64,000 bases of DNA from Terasakiella sp. SH-1 (GTDB lineage Bacteria > Pseudomonadota > Alphaproteobacteria > Rhodospirillales > Terasakiellaceae). The position numbers and the translations under genes are program-made. The notes below the pieces were generated by a model. It had not been told where the DNA came from and did not search any database. It saw nothing but the letters and a program-made list of their open reading frames with translations. The DNA is taken from the NCBI RefSeq assembly GCF_004564135.1, contig NZ_CP038255.1, positions 3,397,501-3,461,500 of the forward strand, written 5' to 3'. Positions 36,575-45,333 of this stretch are shown piece after piece. The number at the start of each line of letters is the position of its first letter. Position 1 is the first letter of the stretch.

Positions 36575-39364
36575 ATGACTAAGATCATAAAACAAAAGCA
36601 AATTATTGATCGCAAAGCCCTGTGGGCAGAATTGGAAGATATGGCGGGCTGGTCCGGTTATTCGTCCAAAATGCAGCCTGATATCCTGAAATTATTTAAG
36701 GGTGTGTTGAATAATGGGCGCGAAGAAATCAAGGCTCGATTTGAAAGTAAAAAGGCTGACGGTATTGTGACATTTCACAATTACGCCTTTCTGATCGACC
36801 AGATCGTGCGCACGCTTTATGATTTTACCACCAAATATGTCTATGCCATTCATACGCCGACCAAGGCCGAACAGTTCTGTGTTGCCGCTGTTGGCGGGTA
36901 TGGGCGTGCAGAAATGGCCCCGCAATCTGATATCGACCTGCTCTTCCTGCTGCCTTACAAACAGACGCCCAAGGTCGAACAGGCCGTTGAATATATGCTT
37001 TATCTGTTGTGGGATCTGGGCTTGAAAGTGGGCCATTCCACCCGCAGCATTGATGAATGTATCAAAATGGCCAAAGATGATTTGACCATTCAAACAGCCT
37101 TGCTGGATGCCCGTTTTCTATGGGGCAATCAGGACCTGTTTGATGAATTTTGGGCACGGTTTAAAGATAAAGTCATCAGCGGGTCAGGTCGCCAGTTTGT
37201 AGATGCCAAACTGGAAGAACGTGATGAACGCCATTTGCGCATGGGGGATACCCGTTATGTGGTGGAACCGAACCTGAAAGAAGGTAAAGGCGGTTTGCGT
37301 GATCTGCAAACTTTGTACTGGATTGGCAAATATATCTACGGCGTGGAACGTTGGCGCGAGTTGGTTGATCACGGGGTGATTACCGAAGATGATGCCAAGG
37401 CTTTTAAAAAATCAGTAAATTTCTTGTTTTCTGTGCGTGCCACTCTGCATAACCTGACCAATCGCCCGACCGAAGCCCTGACTTTTGATGTGCAAAGCCA
37501 ACTGGCGGAAAAGCTGGGCTATCATGATCGTGGATCCGTGCGTGGTGTCGAACGGTTTATGAAACACTATTACCTGACGGCCAAAACCGTTGGGGATTTG
37601 ACGCGTAATCTCTGTGCGGTTTTGGATGAACAGCATAAAAAACAACAACAACGTTTTGCTATGCTGACCAATTTCTTTAAACGCAATGTGGATGTATTTG
37701 GCGTTGATGCCGGGCGTTTGACGCTGGATAAGGAAGATGCGGTTGTTGAGAACCCGATCCTGATGTTCAAACTGTTTCAGGTTGCCCAGGATCATGAGTT
37801 GGATATTCACCCCTTTGCCTTGAAACAAATTCGCGCCAACTTGAAACTGATCAAGGGAAAATGGCGTAAAAACCCTGAAGTGAACGAAATGTTCATGGAG
37901 ATGCTGACGTCGACTAAAAAGCCGCAGCGTGCCTTGCGCCTGATGGGGGAAGTCGGGTTGTTAGGCCAGTTTATCCCGGATTTTGCCCGTGTGACGGCGC
38001 AGATGCAGTATGATATGTATCACACCTATACGGTGGACGAACATACCATCAAGGCGATTGGTGAACTCAACCGCGTTGAAACTGGGCAAAGTGCCGAAGA
38101 ACTTCCCATCAGCTGTGATGCAATTTCAGAAGTTCTGTCGCGTCGTGCCTTATTTACCGCTGTTTTGCTCCATGATATTGCCAAGGGGCGTGGCGGGGAT
38201 CATAGCGAGCTGGGCGCTGAAGTCGCCATGAAACTGTGCCCGCGTCTGGGATTGGATGAGGAAGAAACCGAAACGGTGGCATGGTTGGTGAAACATCATT
38301 TAACCATGTCCCATGTGGCGTTCAAACGGGATTTGGAAGACCCGAACCTGATCCGTAAATTCTGCGATATTGTGCAGTCTCCGGAACGGTTGCGTTTGTT
38401 GTTGATCCTGACGGTTTGTGATATCCGCGCGGTTGGCCCGGATGTCTGGAACGGCTGGAAGGGCAACCTGCTGCGTGTGCTTTATGCCCGTGCGATGGAG
38501 GTTCTCACAGGGGGGGAAGCCGCAGCTGGTGGTGTGCAGGCCCGTGTGGAAGCCAAACAATTGGCCTTTGGTGAGGCGATTTCCGGTTGGACAGAACAAG
38601 AAATTGACGATCATGTTGCCTTGGGCAATGCAGGGTATTGGCTCAGCTTTGAAACAGATGTGCAGCTACGCCATGCCCAATTGGTGAAACGTGCAGCCAG
38701 TGAAGAAGGCCCGGTTCATATTCATGTGGAACATGATACGTTCAACAATGTTTCTGAAATTTCCATCTATACGGCGGACCATCCCGGTCTGTTTTCTGTC
38801 ATTGCCGGAGCCATGGCCTTGACCAATGGCTCCATTGTGGATGCGAAAATCGCCACTTTGGCAAACGGCATGGCGCTGGATACGTTTTCTGTTCAGGATC
38901 ATAGCGGCGAAGCCTTTGATTCTGAATTGAAAATCAAACGCTTAGCAGAACGGATTGATAAAGCACTTAAAGGTGAGATTTATCCGGCTAGTGAGCTGGA
39001 AAAAGTCACCAAGAGCACCATGAAGTCACGCCGTGATGTCTTTACCGTGCCACCACGGGTGCTAATTGATAACAAAGTTTCCAATGCCTTTACGGTGGTG
39101 GAGGTCAATGGGCGTGACCGTCTTGGATTCTTGTATGATGTGACCCGCACCCTGACCGATTTGGGTTTGCAGATTAATTCCAGTCATATTTCTACCTTTG
39201 GCGAGCGCGCCGTTGATGTGTTTTATGTCAAAGATGTCTTTGGCTTGAAGGTCAATACAGAAAGCAAGCTGGAGGCTATTAAAACCAAGCTGCTGGAAAC
39301 CATCCGCGAAGAAAATTATCACCAGCCGAAAAAACGCAAAAAGAAGAAAGAGGCGTCTTCCTGA
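36575..39364 (+). CDS. glnD: [Protein-PII] uridylyltransferase / uridylyl-removing enzyme
   Basis: 929-aa bifunctional nitrogen sensor that uridylylates PII proteins when glutamine is low and removes UMP when it is high. Nucleotidyltransferase domain: GGYGR (107-111) and DID (119-121). HD domain: LLHDIAKGRGGDHSELG near residue 532. Two C-terminal ACT domains sense glutamine (TADHPGLFSVIAGAMALT and VNGRDRLGFLYDVTRTL). The tail is Lys-rich. It ends just before a palindromic repeat. Confidence 0.97.
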   Translation: MTKIIKQKQIIDRKALWAELEDMAGWSGYSSKMQPDILKLFKGVLNNGREEIKARFESKKADGIVTFHNYAFLIDQIVRTLYDFTTKYVYAIHTPTKAEQFCVAAVGGYGRAEMAPQSDIDLLFLLPYKQTPKVEQAVEYMLYLLWDLGLKVGHSTRSIDECIKMAKDDLTIQTALLDARFLWGNQDLFDEFWARFKDKVISGSGRQFVDAKLEERDERHLRMGDTRYVVEPNLKEGKGGLRDLQTLYWIGKYIYGVERWRELVDHGVITEDDAKAFKKSVNFLFSVRATLHNLTNRPTEALTFDVQSQLAEKLGYHDRGSVRGVERFMKHYYLTAKTVGDLTRNLCAVLDEQHKKQQQRFAMLTNFFKRNVDVFGVDAGRLTLDKEDAVVENPILMFKLFQVAQDHELDIHPFALKQIRANLKLIKGKWRKNPEVNEMFMEMLTSTKKPQRALRLMGEVGLLGQFIPDFARVTAQMQYDMYHTYTVDEHTIKAIGELNRVETGQSAEELPISCDAISEVLSRRALFTAVLLHDIAKGRGGDHSELGAEVAMKLCPRLGLDEEETETVAWLVKHHLTMSHVAFKRDLEDPNLIRKFCDIVQSPERLRLLLILTVCDIRAVGPDVWNGWKGNLLRVLYARAMEVLTGGEAAAGGVQARVEAKQLAFGEAISGWTEQEIDDHVALGNAGYWLSFETDVQLRHAQLVKRAASEEGPVHIHVEHDTFNNVSEISIYTADHPGLFSVIAGAMALTNGSIVDAKIATLANGMALDTFSVQDHSGEAFDSELKIKRLAERIDKALKGEIYPASELEKVTKSTMKSRRDVFTVPPRVLIDNKVSNAFTVVEVNGRDRLGFLYDVTRTLTDLGLQINSSHISTFGERAVDVFYVKDVFGLKVNTESKLEAIKTKLLETIREENYHQPKKRKKKKEASS

Positions 39365-39369
39365 GGATT

Positions 39370-39437
39370 GTCATCCTTGCGTATGCGGGGATCTTTTTCC
39401 AATGGGCCAGAAGATTCCCAATCAAGTTGGGAATGAC
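39370..39437. repeat. Bipartite palindromic repeat (68 bp)
   Basis: GTCATCCTTGCGTATGCGGG... through AGATTCCCAATCAAGTTGGG with AATGAC. Same architecture as the copies at 18336 and 40029. Lies between convergent glnD and the uracil-DNA glycosylase gene. Confidence 0.8.
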
Positions 39438-39446
39438 GCTGGGGGG

Positions 39447-40019
39447 TTAGAGGTGTTTTTTGATAAGTTTGCGCAACTCTGGCACCAGTTCGGCCTCAAA
39501 CCACGGGTTTTTCTTGATTAGATTGCTCACACGCCAACTGGGATGAGGCAGTGGCAAATAGCCCTGTTCTAGATAGTTCTGCCAGTGGCGCACGGTTTCG
39601 GTCATGGTTTTCTTCTTGGTTTTGGCGAGATAATGGTTTTGCGCGTAAGAGCCAACCAGTAAAGTCAATTCGATATTTTCCAGTTCTTCCAAGACTTTAT
39701 CATGCCAGGCAGGCGCACATTCTTTGCGGGGTGGCAAATCCCCACCCTTTTCAAGGCGTCCTGGATAACACAGTCCCATAGGCATGATGGCAATGCGGCT
39801 GTCGTCATAAAAGGTTTCTTTATTCAGATTAAGCCAGTCTCGCAGGCGATCCCCGCTGGGATCATTCCATGGAATGCCGGTTTCATGGACCTTTGTGCCC
39901 GGTGCCTGACCGATGATGAGCAGCCGTGCAGATTTTTGCGCTCGAATAACGGGGCGTGGGCCTAAAGGCAAGTCGGAACACAGGGTACAGGCGCGGATTT
40001 GGGTGAGGAGATTATCCAT
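39447..40019 (-). CDS. Uracil-DNA glycosylase superfamily protein
   Basis: 190 aa. The motif GQAPGTKVHETGIPWNDPSG corresponds to the family's motif 1 and its extension; LPLPHPSWR near the C-terminus is motif 2 (HPS). The N-terminal cysteine pair CTLCSDLP recalls family 4 UDGs, but further cluster cysteines are not all clear. It resembles the YcdV/UDG-like branch, so the exact substrate is uncertain. Downstream of the sirtuin gene and separated from it by a repeat. Confidence 0.85.
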   Translation of the reverse strand: MDNLLTQIRACTLCSDLPLGPRPVIRAQKSARLLIIGQAPGTKVHETGIPWNDPSGDRLRDWLNLNKETFYDDSRIAIMPMGLCYPGRLEKGGDLPPRKECAPAWHDKVLEELENIELTLLVGSYAQNHYLAKTKKKTMTETVRHWQNYLEQGYLPLPHPSWRVSNLIKKNPWFEAELVPELRKLIKKHL

Positions 40020-40028
40020 ATTATTTTC

Positions 40029-40096
40029 GTCATCCCCGACTTTGATCGGGGATCTCTTTCCTGTTTTATAAAGATCCCCGCGTGCGCGAGGATGAC
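40029..40096. repeat. Bipartite palindromic repeat (68 bp)
   Basis: GTCATCCCCGACTTTGATCG... to AAGATCCCCGCGTGCGCGAG with GATGAC. Near-perfect outer complementarity. It sits between the sirtuin stop and the UDG start, and on the minus strand its end provides GGGGATGA close to the UDG ATG. Confidence 0.8.
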
Positions 40097-40098
40097 GT

Positions 40099-40824
40099 TT
40101 ATGATTCTAACAACTGATCCACATAAGCAGGCACCACTTCACTGGCGGGTCCATAAATGGTTTCAGCAAAGAGGGTCGCGCCTTCGGAAGGATCAAGATT
40201 AAGTTCGACGGTGTGACAGCCTCCCAGCTGGGTGACGGCCTGTACAAAACCAGCAGCCGGGTAAACATGGCCGGAGGTACCGATGGACATAAAGAGATCG
40301 GCATCTTCCAAAGCCTCATAAATCTCTTCCATCTGCAAGGGAACTTCGCCAAACCAGACCACATGGGGGCGCAAACCGCCTGTTTCTGCACAATCGGGGC
40401 ATTCCGTTTCCACATGTAGATTGGCTTCCCAGTGGCGAAGAGACCCACAATGGTTACAGCGGACTTTCAGTAATTCGCCATGCATATGAATGATGTTTTT
40501 TGATCCGGCAGCTTCATGCAGATTATCAATATTCTGGGTGACAATCAGCACTCTGCCCGGCCAGTTTTCTTCCAGTTTTGCCAAGGCCAAGTGGCCAGAA
40601 TTTGGCGCAGGCTTATCTTCCATCAATTGGGAGCGCCGCGCATTATAGAAATCCTGCACCATTTTTGGGTTGCGTATAAAGGCTTCAGGTGTGGCCACAT
40701 CTTCCAGATTCACTTTGGACCAGATGCCATCTTTACAGCGAAAGGTATCCAGACCGGATTCCCGACTGATCCCGGCACCCGTTAAAATAACAATAGTACC
40801 TTCTTTATCAATTTTTACATTCAT
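40099..40824 (-). CDS. cobB: NAD-dependent protein deacylase (sirtuin)
   Basis: Removes acyl groups from lysines using NAD+. 241 aa, with VILTGAGISRESGLDTFR (NAD binding), TQNIDNLHEAAGS with the catalytic-loop Asn-Ile-Asp, HMHGE with the active-site His, and four zinc cysteines (CNHC, CPDC). Then LRPHVVWFGE and IGTSGHVYPAAGF. The CobB-type Arg and Tyr that favour succinyl groups cannot be assigned safely. AGGGAAGAAG lies upstream of the ATG. Divergent from the phosphatase gene. Confidence 0.94.
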   Translation of the reverse strand: MNVKIDKEGTIVILTGAGISRESGLDTFRCKDGIWSKVNLEDVATPEAFIRNPKMVQDFYNARRSQLMEDKPAPNSGHLALAKLEENWPGRVLIVTQNIDNLHEAAGSKNIIHMHGELLKVRCNHCGSLRHWEANLHVETECPDCAETGGLRPHVVWFGEVPLQMEEIYEALEDADLFMSIGTSGHVYPAAGFVQAVTQLGGCHTVELNLDPSEGATLFAETIYGPASEVVPAYVDQLLES

Positions 40825-40887
40825 TGTTGCTTCTTCCCTGATTTGACTTCTATATTAGGGAAAAACACCAACAGGGAAAAGCACGTC

Positions 40888-41367
40888 GTGGTTAAAGTTT
40901 TATTTGTTTGTCTGGGCAATATTTGTCGTTCTCCTACCGCAGAAGGGGTCTTTCGTGATCTGGTTGAAAAAAAAGGTTTAAGTTCTCAAATCATCACGGA
41001 TTCAGCGGGTACCGGGGATTGGCATGTGGGCAAGGCACCGGATGGTCGGGCACAAAAGGCGGCAAAAACCCGTGGCTATGACCTGTCAGATTTGCGCGCA
41101 CGCCAAGCCAAGCCGAAAGACTTTGTGGAATTTGATTATGTGCTGGCGATGGATCGCAGCAATTATTCAAACCTGCAATCCATTTGCCCAGCGGGATATG
41201 AAGACCGCCTCCATATGTTTTTGTCTTTTGACCCTGATAGCCCGGAAGTTGAAGTCCCTGATCCTTATTTTGGTGGACCGGCGGGCTTTGATTATGTCCT
41301 TGATCTGGTTGAAGAAGCTTCTGAAGGGTTGATGCAGGATATTCAGCGCGATTATCAGGTTTCTTGA
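40888..41367 (+). CDS. Low-molecular-weight protein-tyrosine phosphatase
   Basis: 159 aa. VLFVCLGNICRSPTAEG holds the CX5R active site (Cys8, Arg14), and DPYFGG near residue 130 gives the general-acid Asp. I start at GTG 40888 because it places the family motif at the usual position and AGGGAAAA lies upstream; the open frame goes back to 40843, which has only a TTG. It could act in polysaccharide regulation, but no tyrosine kinase is nearby. Its 3' end overlaps the convergent downstream gene by 13 bp. Confidence 0.9.
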   Translation: MVKVLFVCLGNICRSPTAEGVFRDLVEKKGLSSQIITDSAGTGDWHVGKAPDGRAQKAAKTRGYDLSDLRARQAKPKDFVEFDYVLAMDRSNYSNLQSICPAGYEDRLHMFLSFDPDSPEVEVPDPYFGGPAGFDYVLDLVEEASEGLMQDIQRDYQVS

Positions 41368-41777
41368 GTCTGAAAATAGCGCCGCTGATGTTGGATAAAG
41401 GCTTTGATATCCCATTCTTTATAGCCAAGCAGGCGACCAATAATAATATCATCTTCTTCGCGCCATTTCCCTTGATGAAGCTTTACGTGCAGTTCGTGTA
41501 ATTGTTCAACACGGTATTCTTCGCCGGGTAGGCAGAAGTAAATAGCTTGAAGACAGTCATAGGGCTCAGGCAGATGGGTTGGTCTATATCGGTGTTCAAA
41601 TTGTTTGATTTGGCCGCTTTGTACAAAAGGCGTAAAATCCTTAAGCGGGATAAAACCATTGCCGGGAATTGTGTCGCTGAAAAAGGCACAGGGTTTATCC
41701 CCGGCAATCATCAGGTTCAGTTCGTGGCCTTCATGGGGGCCAATCGCGTGGGCAGTTTCAAAGGCAAATGGATACAT
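41355..41777 (-). CDS. Uncharacterised protein
   Basis: 140 aa with no signal peptide or membrane helix. It starts MYPFAFETAHAIGPHEGHEL and ends KAFIQHQRRYFQTQET; it is rich in His, Tyr and aromatic residues with two cysteines. AAAGGAAAAG before ATG 41777 supports the start. I do not recognise the family. It is placed between the phosphatase (tail-to-tail overlap) and the large sensory cyclase. Confidence 0.65.
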   Translation of the reverse strand: MYPFAFETAHAIGPHEGHELNLMIAGDKPCAFFSDTIPGNGFIPLKDFTPFVQSGQIKQFEHRYRPTHLPEPYDCLQAIYFCLPGEEYRVEQLHELHVKLHQGKWREEDDIIIGRLLGYKEWDIKAFIQHQRRYFQTQET

Positions 41778-41825
41778 GTGTCTTTTCCTTTCTGTTTTCC
41801 TTATGAAAGGAAAAGAGGGAAAATT

Positions 41826-44051
41826 TTAACACACCCGGTTGCGCCCTTCTTTTTTGGCTCGGCGTAATGCCTTGTCAGCGCGTTTGATCATATCTTCCAT
41901 GCGGTCTTTCAACATACTGTCATATAGAGACAGACCGATGGAGACGGTCATGGGGATCGGGTCTTCGTCATGGGAAAAATCTATTTTTTCAACGGCGTAT
42001 CTGATGCGTTCCGCTAAGGCTAAGGCACCATCACGATTGGTGTCAGGCAGGAAAATACAGAATTCTTCCCCGCCCAGACGGCCCATGACATCAATATCAC
42101 GCAAAAGCTTGCGACAGGTTTCAGAAAAGCGTTTTAAAGCTTGATCACCCACACTATGGCCGAAACTGTCATTGATGGCCTTGAAATGGTCGAGATCCAG
42201 TAACAAGAGGGAGAGATCGTTGCCATTTCTTTTACAGCGTTTAATTTCCCCTTCCAGCAGGGTGGTGAAATGGCGGCGATTATGGATTTCTGTTAAGGCA
42301 TCGGTATTGGCAAGTGTGCGCAAGCGTGATGCCATGCGTTTATGTTCGGTGATATCAATATAGGTTGAAATAAAACCAAAAGGTTCCTCATCAATATAAA
42401 GGGGCTTGCCACTGACTTGTAAGGTACGGCCATCAGGGCGGGTACGTTCAAACTTATGAGGTTCAAATTTCAGGGATGCCTGAATGCGCATTTGAACATG
42501 TTGTTCCGGATCACCGGGGCCATATTCGCCGCGTTCTGCATTATAGCGGATCAGGTCTTCATATTTCATGACAGGCTTTTCAAGCTCTCTGGGGAAATTC
42601 AGCAAGTCGAAAAAGGCATTATTCCAGAAGATGATATTAAGGTTTTCATCAATAACTGTGACACCAAGGTCCAGATTTTGCAACAAGGCGCGCAGATAGC
42701 CTGTGGTGCGTTTGGCTTCTTCTTCGGCCTTTTTACGATCGGTGATATCTGTATAGGTGGTGATCAGACCATTTTCGACCCAGACACCACGAATTTCAAG
42801 GATAGTGCCATCAGGGCGGGTGCGTTCAAAGACATGATTTACCCGTTTGTTGATATTTTCAGCAAATTTATTGAGAACTTCATCAGAGCTATGACCTTCA
42901 TATTCTCCGCGTTCAATATTGAACTGGATCAGTTTTTCAAGACTGGGCAGGCCGGATTTAAACAGGCTGTCGGGGAAATCCAGCACTTTTTTGACCATCT
43001 CGTTACAAAGCAACATATTCTGGTTATTATCAAAAAACGTAACCCCACTGGGCAGGTTATCGACAATTGTCTGGAAATGGGCGGCATCTTTTTTGCGTTT
43101 ATAGATCAGATAAAAAGCCAGAAGGGCCATGGCTGTTACAAATGCAATGGCAAAGCCATTTAGAAAAGCTTGATTGGTCACTGATTGGACCGGGGACATG
43201 ACCCAGATTTTCCAGCCAAATTTGTTCAGGCTGGATTTTTGAATGAAATAGTCTTTGTGTTCAATTTGGTAGGCTTGAAATGTCCCAAAATGAATATCGG
43301 ATGGCTGATTATTCAAAGGCTGGATTTTAGGGACGGGATATTGTCGGGTCCGGGTAATATAAAGGCGATCTTTGGCTGAAAGGGTGCGCAGGGATTTCAG
43401 GGTGAAAGACGGGTTGGATGTCAGAAAAATAATATCGCGTTCATCAGCAATCAGGAAATTAACATCATTTTGTTTTGTATATTGATGCAGGCTGTTTAAA
43501 TCGACTTTAATAACAACAACACCGATGAGTTCTTTTTTAGCGCTATAGATGCTATGGGCAATATAAAAACCAAGCTTGTTTGATGTGATCCCAATGGCAA
43601 GAAATTGCCCTTTTGCCTTGAGGACAGCCTCTTTGAAATAGGGGCGAAAGGAATAGTTTTTTCCAATAAAGCTATTGGGTTGATCAAAATTACTGGCTGC
43701 AACGGTTCGCCCCTCTGCATTCATCAGATAAACAGCGGACGTGTGCAGGGTCTGGTTGGTTTCTTTTAAAATGCCGTTTGTTTTCAGAATGTCTTTGGGC
43801 TGGGCCTTTTTTTTAAGAGCCTGCTGTAAAGTCGGGTTTTGCGACAAAATGCGGCCAACCAGTTGCAGTTGATCCAGTTCGCGTTGCAGGGTTTCATTAT
43901 AAAGTGTCACCCGTTCTTTTAATCGGTCATTGAGCTGGCCTGCAGCTGTTGTCCCGGCTTGTTGCGCACCAAACCAGCCAATGGCCGTAATACTGACCAT
44001 TGCAAGGCAAAGCATCAACAGTTTGTTGATCTTGGAAAAAATGCGCAGCAT
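41826..44051 (-). CDS. Membrane-bound diguanylate cyclase (dCache-PAS-PAS-GGDEF)
   Basis: 741 aa. A first membrane helix (about 10-28) and a second (about 300-320; FAIAFVTAMALLAFYLIY) bracket a periplasmic sensor domain resembling dCache/DctB (FIGKNYSFRPYFKEA, LGFYIAHSIY). Two PAS-like modules follow (FQTIVDNLPSGVTFFD..., ending DITDRKKAEEEA; and ALLQNLDLGVTVIDE..., ending DITEHKRMA), each with a family-style insert. The GGDEF domain has GGEEF at 660-664 and an I-site RDID just upstream. It should make cyclic di-GMP in response to a periplasmic ligand. Confidence 0.93.
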   Translation of the reverse strand: MLRIFSKINKLLMLCLAMVSITAIGWFGAQQAGTTAAGQLNDRLKERVTLYNETLQRELDQLQLVGRILSQNPTLQQALKKKAQPKDILKTNGILKETNQTLHTSAVYLMNAEGRTVAASNFDQPNSFIGKNYSFRPYFKEAVLKAKGQFLAIGITSNKLGFYIAHSIYSAKKELIGVVVIKVDLNSLHQYTKQNDVNFLIADERDIIFLTSNPSFTLKSLRTLSAKDRLYITRTRQYPVPKIQPLNNQPSDIHFGTFQAYQIEHKDYFIQKSSLNKFGWKIWVMSPVQSVTNQAFLNGFAIAFVTAMALLAFYLIYKRKKDAAHFQTIVDNLPSGVTFFDNNQNMLLCNEMVKKVLDFPDSLFKSGLPSLEKLIQFNIERGEYEGHSSDEVLNKFAENINKRVNHVFERTRPDGTILEIRGVWVENGLITTYTDITDRKKAEEEAKRTTGYLRALLQNLDLGVTVIDENLNIIFWNNAFFDLLNFPRELEKPVMKYEDLIRYNAERGEYGPGDPEQHVQMRIQASLKFEPHKFERTRPDGRTLQVSGKPLYIDEEPFGFISTYIDITEHKRMASRLRTLANTDALTEIHNRRHFTTLLEGEIKRCKRNGNDLSLLLLDLDHFKAINDSFGHSVGDQALKRFSETCRKLLRDIDVMGRLGGEEFCIFLPDTNRDGALALAERIRYAVEKIDFSHDEDPIPMTVSIGLSLYDSMLKDRMEDMIKRADKALRRAKKEGRNRVC

Positions 44052-44237
44052 GACGCCAAACGTACCCTGTTCCGTTCTTCAAAAAAGTTTTTTATAATTT
44101 TATTAAACTTTAGAATAACTGATGCAGGGGCAGTTACAAACAAAAAACCCGGCCTGATTTCTTTCTTGTTGTCTGGTTTTTAAGCACTATACTGACGCAA
44201 ATTTTTTACAAAGTGATCTCCAGATAAGGAAAAAGCC

Positions 44238-45233
44238 ATGTCAGATGCAGATTTCGACGTCATTGGTATTGGTAACGCGATTGTGGATGTGCTCAGCCAT
44301 TCAGACGATGCGTTTTTGACACAACACGGCCTGACAAAGGGCTCGATGGCTTTGATTGATGCCACACAGGCTGAACGTTTGTATAGCGAGATGGGGCCGG
44401 GTGTTGAATGTTCCGGTGGCTCTGCGGCCAATACCATTGCGTGCCTGGCAAATTTGGGGGCAAAAGCGGCCTATATCGGTAAGGTCAAAGACGATGCACT
44501 GGGTAAAATCTTTTCGCATGACATTACCGCTGCGGGCGTGGATTTCGTGTCCAAACATGCTTCTGATGGCCCCAGCACGGCACGTTGCCTGATTTTGGTC
44601 ACAGATGATGCACAACGTACCATGAATACGTTTTTGGGTGCCTGTGTAAACCTGATGCCTGAAGACATTGATCCGGATTATATTGCCCGTGGTCAGGTCA
44701 CTTATTTGGAAGGGTATCTATGGGATCCGGACCATGCCAAGGAAGCGTTCTTAAAAGCCTCAATGGCGGCGCATAAGGCAGATCGCCAGGTGGCTTTGTC
44801 TTTGTCTGATGCGTTCTGTGTGGATCGTCACCGTAAGTCTTTTCAGGATTTGGTGCAGCATCACGTCGATATCCTTTTTGCTAATGAAGATGAGATTAAA
44901 TCCCTTTATGAGGTTGATACGTTTGATGCGGCCCTTCAATGTGTGCGCGACAAATGCACTGTTGCAGCCTTAACCCGTGGGGATAAAGGGTCTGTAGTGA
45001 TCTCCGGCAATGAAATTCATGTGGTGGATGCAGAAAATGTCGATCGTGTGATTGATACCACAGGGGCAGGTGACGCGTATGCCGCAGGCTTCCTGTTTGG
45101 CTATACCAAGAATTTTGATATGGGGTCTTGTGCACGCCTTGGTTCTGTCTGTTCAGCGGAAATCATCAGTCATTATGGCGCACGTCCAGAGGCTGATCTG
45201 GCGGATCTGGCCGGTGCAGCGTTGGAAAGCTGA
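44238..45233 (+). CDS. PfkB-family adenosine kinase-type sugar kinase
   Basis: 331 aa. DVIGIGNAIVDVLSH at the N-terminus and DTTGAGDAYAAGFLFG near the end are the two PfkB signatures, with the catalytic Asp in the second. VECSGGSAANTIACLANLG matches the adenosine-kinase-like subgroup found in alphaproteobacteria. The substrate is probably adenosine or another nucleoside, but inosine/guanosine kinases look alike. AAGGA lies upstream of the ATG. Followed by a strong hairpin. Confidence 0.88.
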   Translation: MSDADFDVIGIGNAIVDVLSHSDDAFLTQHGLTKGSMALIDATQAERLYSEMGPGVECSGGSAANTIACLANLGAKAAYIGKVKDDALGKIFSHDITAAGVDFVSKHASDGPSTARCLILVTDDAQRTMNTFLGACVNLMPEDIDPDYIARGQVTYLEGYLWDPDHAKEAFLKASMAAHKADRQVALSLSDAFCVDRHRKSFQDLVQHHVDILFANEDEIKSLYEVDTFDAALQCVRDKCTVAALTRGDKGSVVISGNEIHVVDAENVDRVIDTTGAGDAYAAGFLFGYTKNFDMGSCARLGSVCSAEIISHYGARPEADLADLAGAALES

Positions 45234-45297
45234 CCTGTAACAGTCTGTTACAATAAAACGTCCAAGTTGTAATCTTGGCGTTACGTTTGATCTGTAA

Positions 45298-45333
45298 AGT
45301 CCCTTCAACTTTTTGATTGGAGGGACTTTTCTT
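45298..45333 (+). terminator. Terminator hairpin that overlaps the next gene's ribosome-binding site
   Basis: AGTCCCTTCAA (45298-45308) pairs with TTGGAGGGACT (45317-45327) with one U-G wobble and an 8-nt loop, followed by TTTTCTT. The 3' arm contains GGAGGG, the only good Shine-Dalgarno for the ATG at 45334. In RNA the stem would both terminate the kinase transcript and hide the ribosome-binding site of a read-through transcript. Confidence 0.8.

Noticed and set aside
40843-40887. N-terminal extension of the tyrosine phosphatase from TTG 40843
   Set aside because: The family motif begins right after the GTG at 40888, which also has a better ribosome-binding site.
44140-44182. AAAAACC ... 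GGTTTTT pairing upstream of the adenosine kinase gene
   Set aside because: The loop is about 20 nt and the stem A/T-rich; it is too weak to call as a terminator or a switch.
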